From NCBI GenBank assembly GCA_000961645.1, contig LADM01000041.1, forward strand, positions 1-64,000: a stretch of 64,000 bases of DNA, read 5' to 3'. Position 1 is the stretch's first letter. The number at the start of each line of letters is the position of its first letter. The notes beneath the pieces were generated by a model, which was given only the letters and a program-made list of their open reading frames with translations, had not been told where the DNA came from and did not search any database. This document shows, piece after piece, positions 50,426-60,421 of this stretch. Origin of the DNA: Gammaproteobacteria bacterium BRH_c0. Lineage in GTDB: Bacteria > Pseudomonadota > Gammaproteobacteria > Pseudomonadales > Porticoccaceae. The position numbers were made by a program, and so were the translations under genes.

Positions 50426-50787
50426 TTTAAATCTGTTAAATCAGCAACCAAGAAAGCTGCAGCGATGCGGCTTTTTTGTTTTTACCCCATTGATCGGGGT
50501 TTACCCCATTCCCGCGCTTACTCCCTCTTCTTTTTGCCGATAGTGTGCGGCATGACCTGCTATGACATAGCGTTCCACAGATGGTTGGCCCTCTTGCTGG
50601 AGCGGAAAAAATAGTCATTACTACCCGGCGCAGGCATGCGCAAGTCTGTGGATACAAAAAGGGGCCATCGGTCCGCAGCTTTACGGGGGCAGGCATCGGG
50701 TTCAGGTGTGACCGCGCTTTTCGGTTAGCCGTTGCTTGGCTGTCAGGCTTGGTGGTATGCACAGCACACCCAATGCCCGGATGGGAA
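50426..50787. other. 362-bp region between tRNA-Lys and tRNA-Arg
   Basis: It contains the tRNA-Lys terminator (50455-50483) and two copies of the 11-mer TTTACCCCATT (50481 and 50500). I see no gene with support. The tRNAs end facing each other, so both 3' ends border this interval. Confidence 0.55.
50455..50483 (+). terminator. Terminator after tRNA-Lys
   Basis: AGCTGCA (50455-50461) pairs with TGCGGCT (50466-50472), one G-T wobble, with a four-base loop and a following TTTTTGTTTTT. Confidence 0.75.
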
Positions 50788-50864
50788 TGGCGTCCCCGGC
50801 AGGATTCGAACCTGCGACCTGCCCCTTAGGAGGGGGCCGCGCTATCCAGCTGCGCCACGGAGAC
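50788..50864 (-). tRNA. tRNA-Arg (anticodon CCT)
   Basis: 77 nt on the minus strand: acceptor GTCTCCG pairs with CGGGGAC (one G-T wobble), anticodon loop CTCCTAA giving CCT for AGG codons, TpsiC arm GGTTCGAATCC, and encoded CCA. Opposite orientation to tRNA-Lys. Confidence 0.96.
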
Positions 50865-50880
50865 AAGGGGCGGGATTTTA

Positions 50881-50915
50881 AACCAGCTGCCTATACAGTG
50901 CAAAGGCAGCTGGTT
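50881..50915. other. 12-bp perfect hairpin upstream of tRNA-Arg
   Basis: AACCAGCTGCCT and AGGCAGCTGGTT enclose an 11-nt loop (50893-50903). It lies behind the tRNA-Arg promoter side, with a short TT-rich flank, and may end transcription coming from either side. Confidence 0.45.
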
Positions 50916-51170
50916 GTTTATCATGGTTTGTTGGCTCGCCATTCGACATCGACGCCAATGTATTTGTCCATCTCGCCTTATCTCGCATTCTATAGAGTCT
51001 GATGTTGACTGTATCAGGGGAAAACGCCTTATCGTCGTTTATCCATCCGAGCAGGGTTGACCTGGCAAGGAGAGTTTTGGCCTATATGGGGTCCTTTAAA
51101 AGCCGGGTTTTATATATTCAATTTATTGATTGTGTTGGGTTTGCTTTTCGGTAGAATCATGGAGACAGTA

Positions 51171-51195
51171 ATATTTACGATTGTGTAAATATAAT
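51171..51195 (+). promoter_or_regulatory. Operator-like repeat overlapping a -10 box
   Basis: ATATTTAC (51171-51178) and GTAAATAT (51185-51192) form a perfect inverted repeat with a 6-bp gap. A perfect TATAAT -10 box (51190-51195) overlaps its right arm, so a bound repressor would block the sulfotransferase promoter. The gene starts 70 bp further on. Confidence 0.5.
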
Positions 51196-51264
51196 CCGTT
51201 CCGGTTCGACAGTGTCTCGCGCAGTGTGGACCTGTCAATGACTTGATAAAACCCAGAGGAATCC

Positions 51265-52422
51265 ATGCCAACGTTTTTTGACGCCGATGCCATTGTGGCC
51301 GCTATGCCGTCCCCTCCTGGAGTAGAGAAGGCTGCAATGGCTGATATGGGGCGCCGCTTCAAGCGTTTTGTTGAGTACTTCAACAATCACGGCGCTATCT
51401 CTGACGCTGATTTTCCTGCCGCCCTGGCCCAGATGTCCGGGTTGTTGCGCAAACGCGTGCAACTGGAAAAGGACTGGATCGACAGCCCGGAAATTCTCGA
51501 GCAGGAAATTCGCCAGCCCTTTTTTGTTGTGGGACATGCGCGCTCGGGGACGACCATTTTGCAGTGCCTGCTGGGGCTCAACCAGGGCCACCGCATGCCG
51601 CGCTACTGGGAGGTGCGCCATCCGTCGCCGGCTCCGGGCCTTGATCCGGCACAGGATGCCCTGTCAGTGGCTGACGAGGATCGCCATGTGGCGGATCTGC
51701 TGCAGATCGCCCCCACCCTGCTGGCTGCTCACCCTTACCTGGAGCAGGGCGGACTGTCGGAAGCCGAGTGTGAGGACCTGATGACGCTCGATTTTCATAT
51801 GCTCCATGTCCTGCCGCTTACCCGGGTGCCGTCGCTGCCCTATCCCATTGTGCCCGAAGACAGTGTTGCGGCCCTGCGATTCCACCGGAAGCTGTTGCAG
51901 CAGTTCCAGTGGCAAACCCCGACTGGGCGCTGGGTGTGCAAAGGCACAACTCACCAGTACAACCTGCCCGCGCTGTGGGAGGTATACCCGGATGCCATCT
52001 GCTTCTGGGCGCATCGCGCGCCGGAGGATTACATGGCTTCGTTTTTCGAAATGATCGATATTCTCTACCGGCCCATCAATGGCGCGCTGTTCAGGGAAAC
52101 GGATGTGCGGGCCGTGGTTGAGCAGCTGAAACTCGCTACTGATCATGTGCTGGCCAGTGACTGGATCGATGATCCCCGCGTTTGCCACATCCGTTTCAGG
52201 GATCTGGTGGACAATCCCGTGGCAACCATCAAAGGTAGTTACGAGCGCTGTAGCATTGACTTTACGCCGGAGTATGAAGCGAGCATTCGCGCTTTTTTTT
52301 CGGATCCCGCGCGGCGTTCCGACCGCCATGGCAAGTTCCATTATTCTCTGCAAAAGTTCGGCTTGCTGCCGGAGGAAATCCGCAATCTGTTCAAGGATTA
52401 CTGTGACAGATTCGAGTTGTAG
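51265..52422 (+). CDS. PAPS-dependent sulfotransferase family protein
   Basis: 385 residues. The 5'-phosphosulfate-binding loop is FFVVGHARSGTTILQ (about 86-100). Such enzymes transfer sulfate from PAPS to alcohols, lipids or sugars; bacterial members are mostly unassigned. It begins at ATG 51265 after AGAGGAATCC. No sulfate-activation genes are adjacent. The AT-rich upstream region and tRNA context suggest it may be acquired. Confidence 0.88.
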   Translation: MPTFFDADAIVAAMPSPPGVEKAAMADMGRRFKRFVEYFNNHGAISDADFPAALAQMSGLLRKRVQLEKDWIDSPEILEQEIRQPFFVVGHARSGTTILQCLLGLNQGHRMPRYWEVRHPSPAPGLDPAQDALSVADEDRHVADLLQIAPTLLAAHPYLEQGGLSEAECEDLMTLDFHMLHVLPLTRVPSLPYPIVPEDSVAALRFHRKLLQQFQWQTPTGRWVCKGTTHQYNLPALWEVYPDAICFWAHRAPEDYMASFFEMIDILYRPINGALFRETDVRAVVEQLKLATDHVLASDWIDDPRVCHIRFRDLVDNPVATIKGSYERCSIDFTPEYEASIRAFFSDPARRSDRHGKFHYSLQKFGLLPEEIRNLFKDYCDRFEL

Positions 52423-52539
52423 AGCGCGGCGGGATGAACAACCCCTGGATTCGGGTCGCTGTCAGGTGGCGCCGCCAATAGTCGTGCCCAGTGAGAGTGA
52501 ATGCTTGACGTCTTCAACAGGGATAGATGTTCGAGCTCA

Positions 52540-52932
52540 CTATGGGGCAATCAGCAAACCCGCGAGATATTCCCGGCTGGCGGGGGAAAAGGCCAGCTTG
52601 ATGCGCTTGTCGCGATCAATCATCACCACCACCGTTTTTCCTGTCACTGCCAATTGGCCCTCTTGCCAGGCTTCCTGGTAAAACACCACCGAGGTATTGC
52701 CGATACTGTGCAGCCCGGTGCGGATCTCCACTTCAATACCTGGCCACAACTCGCGCAGATAATCATAGCTGGCGCTGCGCACCAGACCGAATACTGCATT
52801 CGGGCCGGTGCGCTGCTCCACGGGTTGATAGGTGGCAATTCGGGCCTGCTCAAACCATTTGGGCGGCACTGTATTGACCACATGGCCGCTGCCAATCTCG
52901 CTGTCCTGGGGCATCAGTGTGTAATGCAGCAT
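52540..52932 (-). CDS. 4HBT-type acyl-CoA thioesterase
   Basis: 130 residues with a hot-dog thioesterase fold (PPKWFEQARIATYQPVEQR). I start it at the ATG at 52932; an in-frame TTG at 52965 abuts the stop of the upstream SDR. It is 33 bp downstream of that SDR on the same strand, so the two are probably co-transcribed. Substrate unknown. Confidence 0.75.
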   Translation of the reverse strand: MLHYTLMPQDSEIGSGHVVNTVPPKWFEQARIATYQPVEQRTGPNAVFGLVRSASYDYLRELWPGIEVEIRTGLHSIGNTSVVFYQEAWQEGQLAVTGKTVVVMIDRDKRIKLAFSPASREYLAGLLIAP

Positions 52933-52965
52933 TGCGTATCCCGGCTTGTGCCCCTGATTCCCCAA

Positions 52966-53724
52966 TCAATCCGCGGTGGTGCCGCCATCGGCGCAGAGAA
53001 TTGCACCATGTACTGCCTTGGCGTCGTCGGAAGCAGCGTAGAGGAACAGGGAGGCGACATCTTCGGGTTCAGCCGCCGGGCGAATACCGCCATAGCGCAT
53101 GAAGAGGTTGGGATCGATATTCTCGGGGAATGCCATACCGGTGCTCATGTTGGTGTTGCCCATGGTGCCGGGGGATACGGCATTGATGCGGATGGGGGCA
53201 TTGATGTATTCCATGGCCATGGATTTGGTCATCATCACGATGGCGCCCTTGGTCATGCTGTAGGGCACGATATAGGCGCAGCCCTTGAGGGATGACTGTG
53301 ACGTGCAGTTGACAATATTGCCGTGGCTTTCGAGCAGGTGCGGGATGGCCGCCTGGGACAGCCAGAAGGGCGCCGCCATATTGATGGCAATCAGTTTATT
53401 CCAGTCCTCGATACTGACCTCAGTGACATGGTGCATGCGCACGATGCCGGCAATATTGCACAGCACATTGAGCTTGCCAAAATGGCTGACGGCGTCGGCC
53501 ACTGCCTGGTGACAGGCCTCACGGGTGCCGAGGTTGACGTTAAGGGCGAGTACCTTGGCGCCTGCTGCCTCGGCATCCTGGCGCGTTTTATCAAGTGCTG
53601 CCTGGTCCATGTCGATAATGCACAGTGATGCGCCCTCGCGGGCAAAACCCAGGGCTGCAGCCCGCGCCAGGCCATTACCTGCACCGGTTACCATCACCAC
53701 TTTGTCGCTGAATCGTTGGGACAT
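52966..53724 (-). CDS. Short-chain dehydrogenase/reductase
   Basis: 252 residues. TGAGNGLARA is the cofactor loop, with asparagine-alanine-leucine in place of the usual glycine run. The catalytic tyrosine and lysine are in YSMTKGA. It lies upstream of the thioesterase and downstream of another SDR on the same strand. ATG at 53724 follows AGGAGAAAGTA. Confidence 0.9.
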   Translation of the reverse strand: MSQRFSDKVVMVTGAGNGLARAAALGFAREGASLCIIDMDQAALDKTRQDAEAAGAKVLALNVNLGTREACHQAVADAVSHFGKLNVLCNIAGIVRMHHVTEVSIEDWNKLIAINMAAPFWLSQAAIPHLLESHGNIVNCTSQSSLKGCAYIVPYSMTKGAIVMMTKSMAMEYINAPIRINAVSPGTMGNTNMSTGMAFPENIDPNLFMRYGGIRPAAEPEDVASLFLYAASDDAKAVHGAILCADGGTTAD

Positions 53725-53825
53725 TACTTTCTCCTGTTTATTGTCATCAAGTTATTTGTCGAAAAGGTAAAAAAACAACCTTGTCGCAGCAGTAGTCGGG
53801 CGGGCAAGGGTAACGTATTTGTGCC

Positions 53826-54566
53826 TCAGGTGGCCACTGTGCGGGCGCCGTCGATCACCAGCTCGTGGCCGTTGATAAAGGGCGTCTCGTCAGACAGCAG
53901 GTACACGGCGGCGGCGCCGATCTCCTCCACGGTGCCGAGCCGACCGGCAAAGTTGAGGCTGATCAGATGTTCACGCAGGCCGGGATAGAGAGCGGTATAG
54001 CGATCATACATTGGCGTGTTGATGGAACCGGGCGAAATGGTGTTGCAACGAATTCCCTGGCGGCCAAAGTCGACTGCAATAGCCCGGGTCATACAGTTCA
54101 ACCCGCTTTTTGACACCACATAGGGGAAATGCCGGGGCCGCACATGGGTGGCCTCGATGGTGGAAATATTGACGATCGAGCCGCCGCCCGCTTCGAGCAT
54201 CAGCGGGATGGCCGCCTGGCTCCACAGAAAGGGCGCTTCCAGGTTGAGAGCCATGGTCTGGCGCCACAGTTCGCTGCTGGTTTCGAGAATATCTGCCTCA
54301 TCCACCCGGCCTGCGTTGTTGACCAGGCCGGTGACCTTGCCGAAATACTGGCTGGCAAGCGCCAGTGCTTGCTCAGCGCTGCCGCTTTCAGTGATATCGG
54401 CAACCAGTGGGCAGGCGTTGATGGCGTTGGCTGCCTGTTCAACGGCGGGATTGATATCCACCATCAACACCTCAGCACCCTGGTGGCGACAGGCGGCGGC
54501 GATGCCAAGACCAATACCTTCTGCAGCACCGGTGACAATGATGACCTTGTGGGCAAGACGTGACAT
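53826..54566 (-). CDS. Short-chain dehydrogenase/reductase
   Basis: 246 residues. TGAAEGIGLG at the cofactor turn, NNAG, and the catalytic YVVSK. I start it at 54566 (MSRLAHKV), seven bases after AGGAA; the frame extends 27 codons upstream without support. First of three same-strand genes with the other SDR and the thioesterase, with a 101-bp gap to the next. Confidence 0.9.
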   Translation of the reverse strand: MSRLAHKVIIVTGAAEGIGLGIAAACRHQGAEVLMVDINPAVEQAANAINACPLVADITESGSAEQALALASQYFGKVTGLVNNAGRVDEADILETSSELWRQTMALNLEAPFLWSQAAIPLMLEAGGGSIVNISTIEATHVRPRHFPYVVSKSGLNCMTRAIAVDFGRQGIRCNTISPGSINTPMYDRYTALYPGLREHLISLNFAGRLGTVEEIGAAAVYLLSDETPFINGHELVIDGARTVAT

Positions 54567-54821
54567 TCTGAATTCCTGAACGATTGCTGACCTGGTTATT
54601 GTGAGACGGACCCGCAATGCAGGGGCGGTCATTCTGGCACGGGGCAAGGGAGCTGTCGATCCTGGCGGGTGTGGCTGGCCAAGGCGGCAAGGCTTGCCCT
54701 GGTCAACGAGTTCAGATTGCCAAATGAGTTGCTTTCCCGGGCATAGAGGGTTAAATAGTGCTATGAGTTATTGAGTCCCGCGCGGGTCGTACAACACATA
54801 AGAAGCAACAAGGAAACCTTT

Positions 54822-55100
54822 ATGAGCAGTCTCTGTATCAAGCGTCAACACACCATGGCTCCGGACAAACTCAAGTCCGAGGTGGAGGCCCTGGCGGACA
54901 AACTGGTGGATAAATTCGGTGGCAGTTATCAGTGGGAGGGTGACAAGATTCGCTACGCCTATAGTGGCGGCGTCAAGGCGTCGGTGGCCTGTACCCCCAA
55001 GGATGTCCAGGTGGATGTCGAACTGGGCATGATGATGTCGATGTTAAAAGGCAAGATTAAAAGCGAAGTAGAGGGCTATCTGGACAAGCACATTACCTGA
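54822..55100 (+). CDS. Polyhydroxyalkanoic acid system family protein
   Basis: 92 residues. Matches the small PHA-associated family found near pha genes and ubiE in Pseudomonas: SSLCIKRQHTM..., alternating basic and hydrophobic residues, ending KGKIKSEVEGYLDKHIT. Its exact role is unsettled. ATG at 54822 follows AAGGAAACCTTT. Convergent with tatC. Confidence 0.8.
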   Translation: MSSLCIKRQHTMAPDKLKSEVEALADKLVDKFGGSYQWEGDKIRYAYSGGVKASVACTPKDVQVDVELGMMMSMLKGKIKSEVEGYLDKHIT

Positions 55101-55115
55101 TTGAGTTGCCGATTT

Positions 55116-55141
55116 TCCCCGCCAGGTTAATCCTGCGGGGA
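55116..55141. terminator. Hairpin at the tatC end
   Basis: A stem of ten pairs with one bulged C: the left arm begins TCCCCGC at 55116 and the right arm is CCTGCGGGGA ending at 55141, with the loop TTAAT. It overlaps the 3' end of tatC and lies 16 bp beyond the PHA-family gene. Confidence 0.6.
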
Positions 55142-55870
55142 TTTGGGCGCTACCAGCCTGCCAAAGACAATCCCCACTTCAAACAGCAGCCACATGGGTA
55201 TGGCGAGCAGGGACTGGGAGATAATATCCGGCGGGGTCAGCAACATCCCCACCACAAAACAGCCCACCACCACGTAGGGCCGCTTGTCGGCTAGCGAGGC
55301 GGGGCTGACAATACCCATCCAGCACAGGATCACCACCGCGATGGGGATTTCAAAGGCAACCCCAAAGGCGAAAAACAGCTTGAGCACAAAATCCAGGTAG
55401 CTGCTGATATCCGTCATGACCGTGACGTTTTCCGGCCCAACCGTGGTGAAAAACCCGAATATCAAGGGGAAGACCACAAAGTAGGCAAAGCTGATACCGA
55501 GGTAAAAGAGGAATACGCTGGAAATAAACAGCGGCAGTACAAAGCGTTTCTCACGACTGTAGAGGCCTGGCGCAATAAACCCCCACACCTGGAAAAGCAC
55601 CACTGGCATGGCCAGCAGCAACGACACCATGAGGGTCAGCTTGAAGGGGGCGAAAAAGGGTGAGGCCACATCGGTGGCGATCATCGAGCTGTTCTCTGGC
55701 AGCAGCGCCTGGAGCGGCTCCGACACAAAAGAGTAAATATCATTGCTGAAGTAAAACAGGCAAACGAAGATGAACATCACCATCAGGACGATTTTCATCA
55801 GACGGTTGCGCAGTTCTATCAGGTGGGCGAAAAGGGGCTGTTCCTGGTCGCTGTTTTCTGCATCAGCCAT
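55127..55870 (-). CDS. tatC: Sec-independent protein translocase TatC
   Basis: 247 residues, six transmembrane helices, with the N-terminal [15 protein letters not shown], the twin-arginine signal-binding region. The ATG at 55870 overlaps the end of tatB by 8 bp; the frame extends upstream within tatB. Third gene of tatABC. Confidence 0.96.
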   Translation of the reverse strand: MADAENSDQEQPLFAHLIELRNRLMKIVLMVMFIFVCLFYFSNDIYSFVSEPLQALLPENSSMIATDVASPFFAPFKLTLMVSLLLAMPVVLFQVWGFIAPGLYSREKRFVLPLFISSVFLFYLGISFAYFVVFPLIFGFFTTVGPENVTVMTDISSYLDFVLKLFFAFGVAFEIPIAVVILCWMGIVSPASLADKRPYVVVGCFVVGMLLTPPDIISQSLLAIPMWLLFEVGIVFGRLVAPKSPQD

Positions 55871-56243
55871 TCTTGTTATCCGTTGTCGACGCTGAAGGAG
55901 TTGGCTGGTTCTCGCTGTCTGTGGGCTCGGTACTTGCTGACCCTTCATTTGCAGCTGGCGGCGCAGTATCGTTGTCAGTCGTCAGGCTGTTGCGGATATC
56001 CGCTTCCAGCTTGCGCTTGTGCTCTTCGATGGAGCGCAGCACTTCCTCGTTGTGCAGCTGGCGGCGCACTTCATCGAGCCCCAGTTCCTGGTCGATTTCC
56101 TTGTAGGCCCGGGCCAGACCGCGCTTGATGCGGCCCACCCACAGGCCAACGAAACGCAGGGTTTCTGGCAGGCGCTTGGGGCCGATCACCACCAGGGCGA
56201 TCACTGCAATTAGGACAAGCTCGGTAAAACCGATATCAAACAT
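55863..56243 (-). CDS. tatB: Sec-independent protein translocase TatB
   Basis: 126 residues. One N-terminal helix (about 2-21; [20 protein letters not shown]), [10 protein letters not shown] hinge and a long amphipathic and charged tail. Together with TatC forms the receptor for twin-arginine signal peptides. Confidence 0.95.
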   Translation of the reverse strand: MFDIGFTELVLIAVIALVVIGPKRLPETLRFVGLWVGRIKRGLARAYKEIDQELGLDEVRRQLHNEEVLRSIEEHKRKLEADIRNSLTTDNDTAPPAANEGSASTEPTDSENQPTPSASTTDNKNG

Positions 56244-56299
56244 ACAGGCGTCTGCAGCTCAGTGAATGAGGGGATGCACAAGGAGAAAAACCAGCTTTT

Positions 56300-56554
56300 T
56301 TACTGTTTGCTGTGTTCTTTTTTCTCGGTGTTTTCAGCAGCAGAGGTGTCGGATTCCTCGGCGCTGATTTTTGAGGCCTGATTCTCTCCGTTTTTACTGT
56401 CCTTGTCCTCTTCCTCGGTCACCGCTTTCTTGAAGCTTTTGATGGCGCTGCCGAGATCACCACCCATGCCCTTGAGGCGTTTGGTGCCGAAAATCAATAT
56501 CACGATGAGAAGAATGATCAATAGTTGCCACATGCTGATACCACCAATACCCAT
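56300..56554 (-). CDS. tatA: Sec-independent protein translocase TatA
   Basis: 84 residues. Single transmembrane helix ([19 protein letters not shown]) with an FGTKRL hinge, then an amphipathic helix [18 protein letters not shown] and an acidic tail. Forms the translocation pore. It lies 12 bp after hisE. Confidence 0.95.
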   Translation of the reverse strand: MGIGGISMWQLLIILLIVILIFGTKRLKGMGGDLGSAIKSFKKAVTEEEDKDSKNGENQASKISAEESDTSAAENTEKKEHSKQ

Positions 56555-56566
56555 ACCCTGTTCCTC

Positions 56567-56899
56567 TTATGATTGTGTGCGACCCGCCTTTTCGTCGAGT
56601 CCGGATGTGTTGAAGCGTCGTTCCAGTTCCTTCAGTACCGATGCGCTGTTTTCTCCCAGGTGGGAGAGCATCACCAGGCAGTGAAACCACAGGTCTGCGG
56701 TTTCGCTGACCAGCGCGCTGGTGTCGCCGTTGTCGGCGGCGTCGCGGGCGGCGAGGATGGTTTCAATCGCTTCTTCGCCCACTTTTTCGAGAATCTTGTT
56801 AAGCCCCTTGGCGTGCAGGCTGGCGACGTAGGAGCTGCCGGGGTCAGCACCCTTGCGGGATTCGAGAATATCCGTCAACGCCTTGAGGGTGTCGTTCAT
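56567..56899 (-). CDS. hisE: Phosphoribosyl-ATP diphosphatase
   Basis: 110 residues. Second step of histidine synthesis; [14 protein letters not shown] is the metal-binding motif and [11 protein letters not shown] follows. It starts at 56899, overlapping hisI by four bases (ATGA); the frame extends upstream into hisI. HisE and HisI are separate here rather than fused. Confidence 0.95.
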   Translation of the reverse strand: MNDTLKALTDILESRKGADPGSSYVASLHAKGLNKILEKVGEEAIETILAARDAADNGDTSALVSETADLWFHCLVMLSHLGENSASVLKELERRFNTSGLDEKAGRTQS

Positions 56900-57312
56900 T
56901 TGTAAATGGTCTCCGGGTCCTTGAGGACCTCGTCTGTCACCTGCCACTGGCCGTCTTTGAGGGTGCGGAAAAAGCACGACTCCCTGCCAGTATGACAGGC
57001 GATGCCGCCCTGTTGGCGGATTTTCAGGAGAATCACGTCGCCATCGCAGTCGAGGCAAATATCCAGCACATCCTGGTGGTGACCTGATTCTTCGCCCTTG
57101 CGCCACAGTTTGCGCCGTGAGCGCGACCAGTACACCGCACGTTTGGTGCTGGCGGTGAGCGCCAGTGCTTCGCGGTCCATCCACGCCACCATCAGGATGC
57201 GGCCGGTGTTGGCATCCTGGGCAATGGCGGGGGCAAGCCCTGCTTCGTTCCAGGCAACCTGGCCAATGAAGTCGGTGGCAGTAAAGTCAGTGTCGATAAA
57301 ATCGCTACTCAT
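56896..57312 (-). CDS. hisI: Phosphoribosyl-AMP cyclohydrolase
   Basis: 138 residues. Third step of histidine synthesis, with the zinc-binding [12 protein letters not shown] and the cysteine/histidine cluster [11 protein letters not shown]. It overlaps hisE by four bases and follows ubiB by 18 bp in the same direction. Confidence 0.96.
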   Translation of the reverse strand: MSSDFIDTDFTATDFIGQVAWNEAGLAPAIAQDANTGRILMVAWMDREALALTASTKRAVYWSRSRRKLWRKGEESGHHQDVLDICLDCDGDVILLKIRQQGGIACHTGRESCFFRTLKDGQWQVTDEVLKDPETIYK

Positions 57313-57330
57313 GGCTGCATTATGCCTGTT

Positions 57331-58962
57331 TCAACGGAGCAGCAATATTAAAGTTCCCGCCGCGAATAGCAACAGGCTGATGGTCGGCAGGTTGGCCACA
57401 GTGTCGCTCCACTGCGGAAAGGCCGACCCAGCGCCAATACCCATCAGCGCGCTGCCAAGCAATAACGGGCGCCGGCCTGTCGGTTTTGGCGGAGCTGACG
57501 GAATAGCTGGCGCGGGTTCGCGGTTGCGCTGCCTGCTGTGCTCAAGGGACTGGAAGATCAGCTGGGGGATTTCCGGGAACTGCTCCAGCCATTCCGGTCC
57601 GTGGCGCTTGAGGCGGGCGAGGAGGGCATCGGGTTTGAAACGCTGCTTCAGCCATTTTTCGAGAAAGGGATGGGCCGTGGACCACAGGTCCAGGTCCGGG
57701 TAAAGCTGGCGCCCGAGCCCTTCGATATTGAGCAGGGTCTTTTGCAGCAGCACCAGTGACGGTTGCACTTCCATATCAAAGCGCTGGGCGGTGCGGAACA
57801 GGCTCACCAGCAGGACACCAAAGGAAATTTCCCGCAGGGGCCGTTCAAAAATCGGTTCGCAAACGGTGCGGATCGCCGATTCAAAATCGTTGATGGAGGT
57901 TTTGGCGGGCACCCAGCCTGACAGCACATGGAGTTCGGCCACCTGGCGGTAATCGCGGCGGAAAATGGCCACCAGGTTGCGCGCCAGGTAGTAGCGATCC
58001 TCGTCGGTGAGGGAGCCGACAATGGCGCAATCCACCGCCAGATAGCGGGGCGCTTTGGGGTCCGAGGCATCGACAAAAATATTGCCCGGGTGCATGTCGG
58101 CATGGAAAAAATTGTGCTCGAAGACCTGGGTGAAAAAGATCTCCACGCCCCGTTCAGCCAGCACCTTGAAGTCAGTGTTGCGCTGCGTCAGGTAGGCGAT
58201 ATCGGTAACCGGCGCAGCGTAAATCCGCTCGCTGACCATGACTTTTTCATTGGTCAGGGGCCAGTACACATCCGGCACATAGAGCAGCGGCGAGTTGAGG
58301 AAATTGCGCCGCAGCAGTGAGGCGTTGGCGGCTTCCCGCTGCAGGTTGAGTTCGTCGAAAATGGTGTGCTTGTAGTCCTCGACAATCTCCACCGGGTGCA
58401 GTCTTACGCCGACGCTGGTGTTGTGTTCCACCCAGCGGGCCAGACTGAACAGCAGCTCGATATCCTGGGCAATAACCTGTTCGATATTGGGGCGGATGGC
58501 TTTCACCACCACTTCGCGACCATCCTTGAGTTGAGCACAGTGCACCTGGGCCACTGAGGCCGAGGCCAGCGGCTCCTGATCGAAGCTCAGGAAGAGGTCG
58601 TCCACCTTGCCCTTGAGGGCGGATTCGACGATGGCGACAAACTGCTCCGAGCTGAAGGGCGGCACTTTGTCCTGCAAACGATCCAGCTCGCGGCAGATAT
58701 CGGCGGGAATCAGGTCGGGGCGGGTCGACAGGAGTTGGCCGAACTTGATAAAGATCGGGCCAAGGTCTTCCAGGGCCAGCCGCAGGCGCAGGCCGCGCGG
58801 GTCTTTTGGCTCAGGCAGCAGGGCGGTGAGGCGCGCCAGCAGACGTGCGGGCAATGGCGTGCGTTTGCCGCCCAAGCCATTGATGCCGTCGCGCAGGAAC
58901 GAATCGAGACGGTAGCGCAGGGCCACCCGCGCTATGGTTATCAGTCGAGATATCCGGGCCAT
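57331..58962 (-). CDS. ubiB: Ubiquinone biosynthesis atypical kinase UbiB
   Basis: 543 residues. KxGQ motif in FIKFGQLLSTRPDL, alanine-rich nucleotide loop ASASVAQVH, catalytic HADMHPGNIF, and two C-terminal transmembrane helices (about 495-515 and 522-541). An ADCK-type ATPase aiding extraction of CoQ intermediates. Its start touches the ubiJ stop (TGATG). Confidence 0.96.
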   Translation of the reverse strand: MARISRLITIARVALRYRLDSFLRDGINGLGGKRTPLPARLLARLTALLPEPKDPRGLRLRLALEDLGPIFIKFGQLLSTRPDLIPADICRELDRLQDKVPPFSSEQFVAIVESALKGKVDDLFLSFDQEPLASASVAQVHCAQLKDGREVVVKAIRPNIEQVIAQDIELLFSLARWVEHNTSVGVRLHPVEIVEDYKHTIFDELNLQREAANASLLRRNFLNSPLLYVPDVYWPLTNEKVMVSERIYAAPVTDIAYLTQRNTDFKVLAERGVEIFFTQVFEHNFFHADMHPGNIFVDASDPKAPRYLAVDCAIVGSLTDEDRYYLARNLVAIFRRDYRQVAELHVLSGWVPAKTSINDFESAIRTVCEPIFERPLREISFGVLLVSLFRTAQRFDMEVQPSLVLLQKTLLNIEGLGRQLYPDLDLWSTAHPFLEKWLKQRFKPDALLARLKRHGPEWLEQFPEIPQLIFQSLEHSRQRNREPAPAIPSAPPKPTGRRPLLLGSALMGIGAGSAFPQWSDTVANLPTISLLLFAAGTLILLLR

Positions 58963-59591
58963 CAGGGCGTATCCCCTGCACGCTTGCGCAGCTTTCGTAC
59001 GCGCGCAGCAATGCGGTCGGTATCGCGGGCCAGCTTGTCGACAGCCTTGGCCCAGGGTTCCATTTCTGCTCTGCCGATAACCAGTCTGGCCTCTTCACGC
59101 AGATATTCAGCGCCGCCGGAGAAGGCCCGCGCCCCGGCATCCTGGCGCCACTGATGGGTTGTACGCAGGGTTTTGGCAATCAGGTGAGCGGGAACATCTC
59201 CCAACAGCGCGGCCAGTGCAGCTTCCCAGTCAATATCGAGGTTGCCGAGTATGCGGCGCAAATCGCGCAGCAGATCCTGGCTGCCACTGACCTCCACCCC
59301 GGAGTCAACAAAGGTGACCATGTCGCCGCTGTCACTGGCGAGTTTTGCCAGGGAAAAGGCTGTGCCTTTGAGGGTGACGTCCGCACTGGTGAAGAGGGTC
59401 GACGACAGCATGATGTTGCCATCAGCGCTGAATTCGGCGCCCATTTGCAGGAGTGGGAAAGTGCAGTCCACTGCCAGGGTGCGACCGGCCAGTTGGCCCA
59501 GCGCCTGCAAACTGGCGGGATCGAATCCCAGAGCATGGTTGATCAGTTTTTCCAAACGGCCCAAAGCCAGAGCCTGCAATGGTCCGCTCAA
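58962..59591 (-). CDS. ubiJ: Ubiquinone biosynthesis accessory factor UbiJ
   Basis: 209 residues with an N-terminal SCP2 lipid-binding domain (about 10-115) and a helical C-terminus ending [12 protein letters not shown]. Scaffold of the ubiquinone-synthesis complex. The best start is a TTG at 59591 overlapping the ubiE stop (TTGA); there is no ATG in a suitable position. Confidence 0.88.
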   Translation of the reverse strand: MSGPLQALALGRLEKLINHALGFDPASLQALGQLAGRTLAVDCTFPLLQMGAEFSADGNIMLSSTLFTSADVTLKGTAFSLAKLASDSGDMVTFVDSGVEVSGSQDLLRDLRRILGNLDIDWEAALAALLGDVPAHLIAKTLRTTHQWRQDAGARAFSGGAEYLREEARLVIGRAEMEPWAKAVDKLARDTDRIAARVRKLRKRAGDTP

Positions 59592-60361
59592 GGTTTGATA
59601 CCCTTGTGCAGCGCGACGATACCGCCAGTGAGGTTGTGATACTCGCAACGGGCAAAACCGGCAGCTTCCATCATGCCCTTCAGGGTTTCCTGGTCCGGGT
59701 GCATGCGGATCGACTCTGCCAGGTAGCGGTAACTGTCGGCGTCGTTGGCCACGGCCTTGCCCATCAGCGGCAGGATGCGGAAAGAATAGAAGTCGTAGAC
59801 TTTTTCCAGCGCGGGCGAAACCGGCTTGGAAAACTCCAGCACCAGCAGGCGTCCACCGGGCTTGAGCACCCGCAGCATGGAGGCAATCGCCAGGCTCTTG
59901 TCGGTGACATTGCGCAGGCCAAAGGCAATGGTAATGCAGTCAAAGCTGTTGTCGGGGAAGGGCAGGTACTGGGCATCGGCCTGGGCGAACACGACGTTGC
60001 CGCTGGTGCCGCTGTCGAGCAGCTTGTCGCGGCCCACCCGCAGCATGGAATCGTTGATATCCGCCAGCACCACCAGACCTTCGAGGCCCACCAGGCGGGA
60101 AAATTTCGCAGTCAGATCGCCGGTGCCGCCAGCAATATCCAGCACCCGCTGACCGGCGCGGACACCGGACATTTCAATGGTGAAGTGTTTCCAGAGGCGA
60201 TGGATGCCGCCGGACATCAGGTCGTTCATCATGTCGTAGCGACCCGCCACCGAGTGGAAAACCCGCGATACATGGCTGGCCTTATCGGCTATCGGCACTT
60301 TCTTGAAGCCGAAGTCGGTGTAGTTTTCTTCGCTCTTTTGCTCGCCCTTTTCTGCGCCCAT
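59588..60361 (-). CDS. ubiE: Ubiquinone/menaquinone methyltransferase
   Basis: 257 residues. C-methylation step of ubiquinone and menaquinone. The SAM loop is [15 protein letters not shown], with [10 protein letters not shown] before it, and the family signature ends [10 protein letters not shown]. The ATG at 60361 follows GGGGGTGGGCT; a frame extending to 60472 lacks support. Followed by ubiJ, ubiB and hisI on the same strand. Confidence 0.95.
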   Translation of the reverse strand: MGAEKGEQKSEENYTDFGFKKVPIADKASHVSRVFHSVAGRYDMMNDLMSGGIHRLWKHFTIEMSGVRAGQRVLDIAGGTGDLTAKFSRLVGLEGLVVLADINDSMLRVGRDKLLDSGTSGNVVFAQADAQYLPFPDNSFDCITIAFGLRNVTDKSLAIASMLRVLKPGGRLLVLEFSKPVSPALEKVYDFYSFRILPLMGKAVANDADSYRYLAESIRMHPDQETLKGMMEAAGFARCEYHNLTGGIVALHKGIKP

Positions 60362-60421
60362 AGCCCACCCCCGTAAAGAACCGGGATTGTACACTTGACG
60401 GCTGTTTCTGTCGTTATTGTG

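Larger units (their letters stand above)
50865..51264. other. 400-bp AT-rich region before the sulfotransferase
   Basis: Contains a 12-bp hairpin (50881-50915) and the sulfotransferase promoter/operator (51171-51195). I see no gene. Confidence 0.55.

Noticed and set aside
50481-50510. TTTACCCCATT duplication as attachment sites
   Set aside because: Too short and close together, with no integrase and no tRNA-end identity; kept only as a curiosity.
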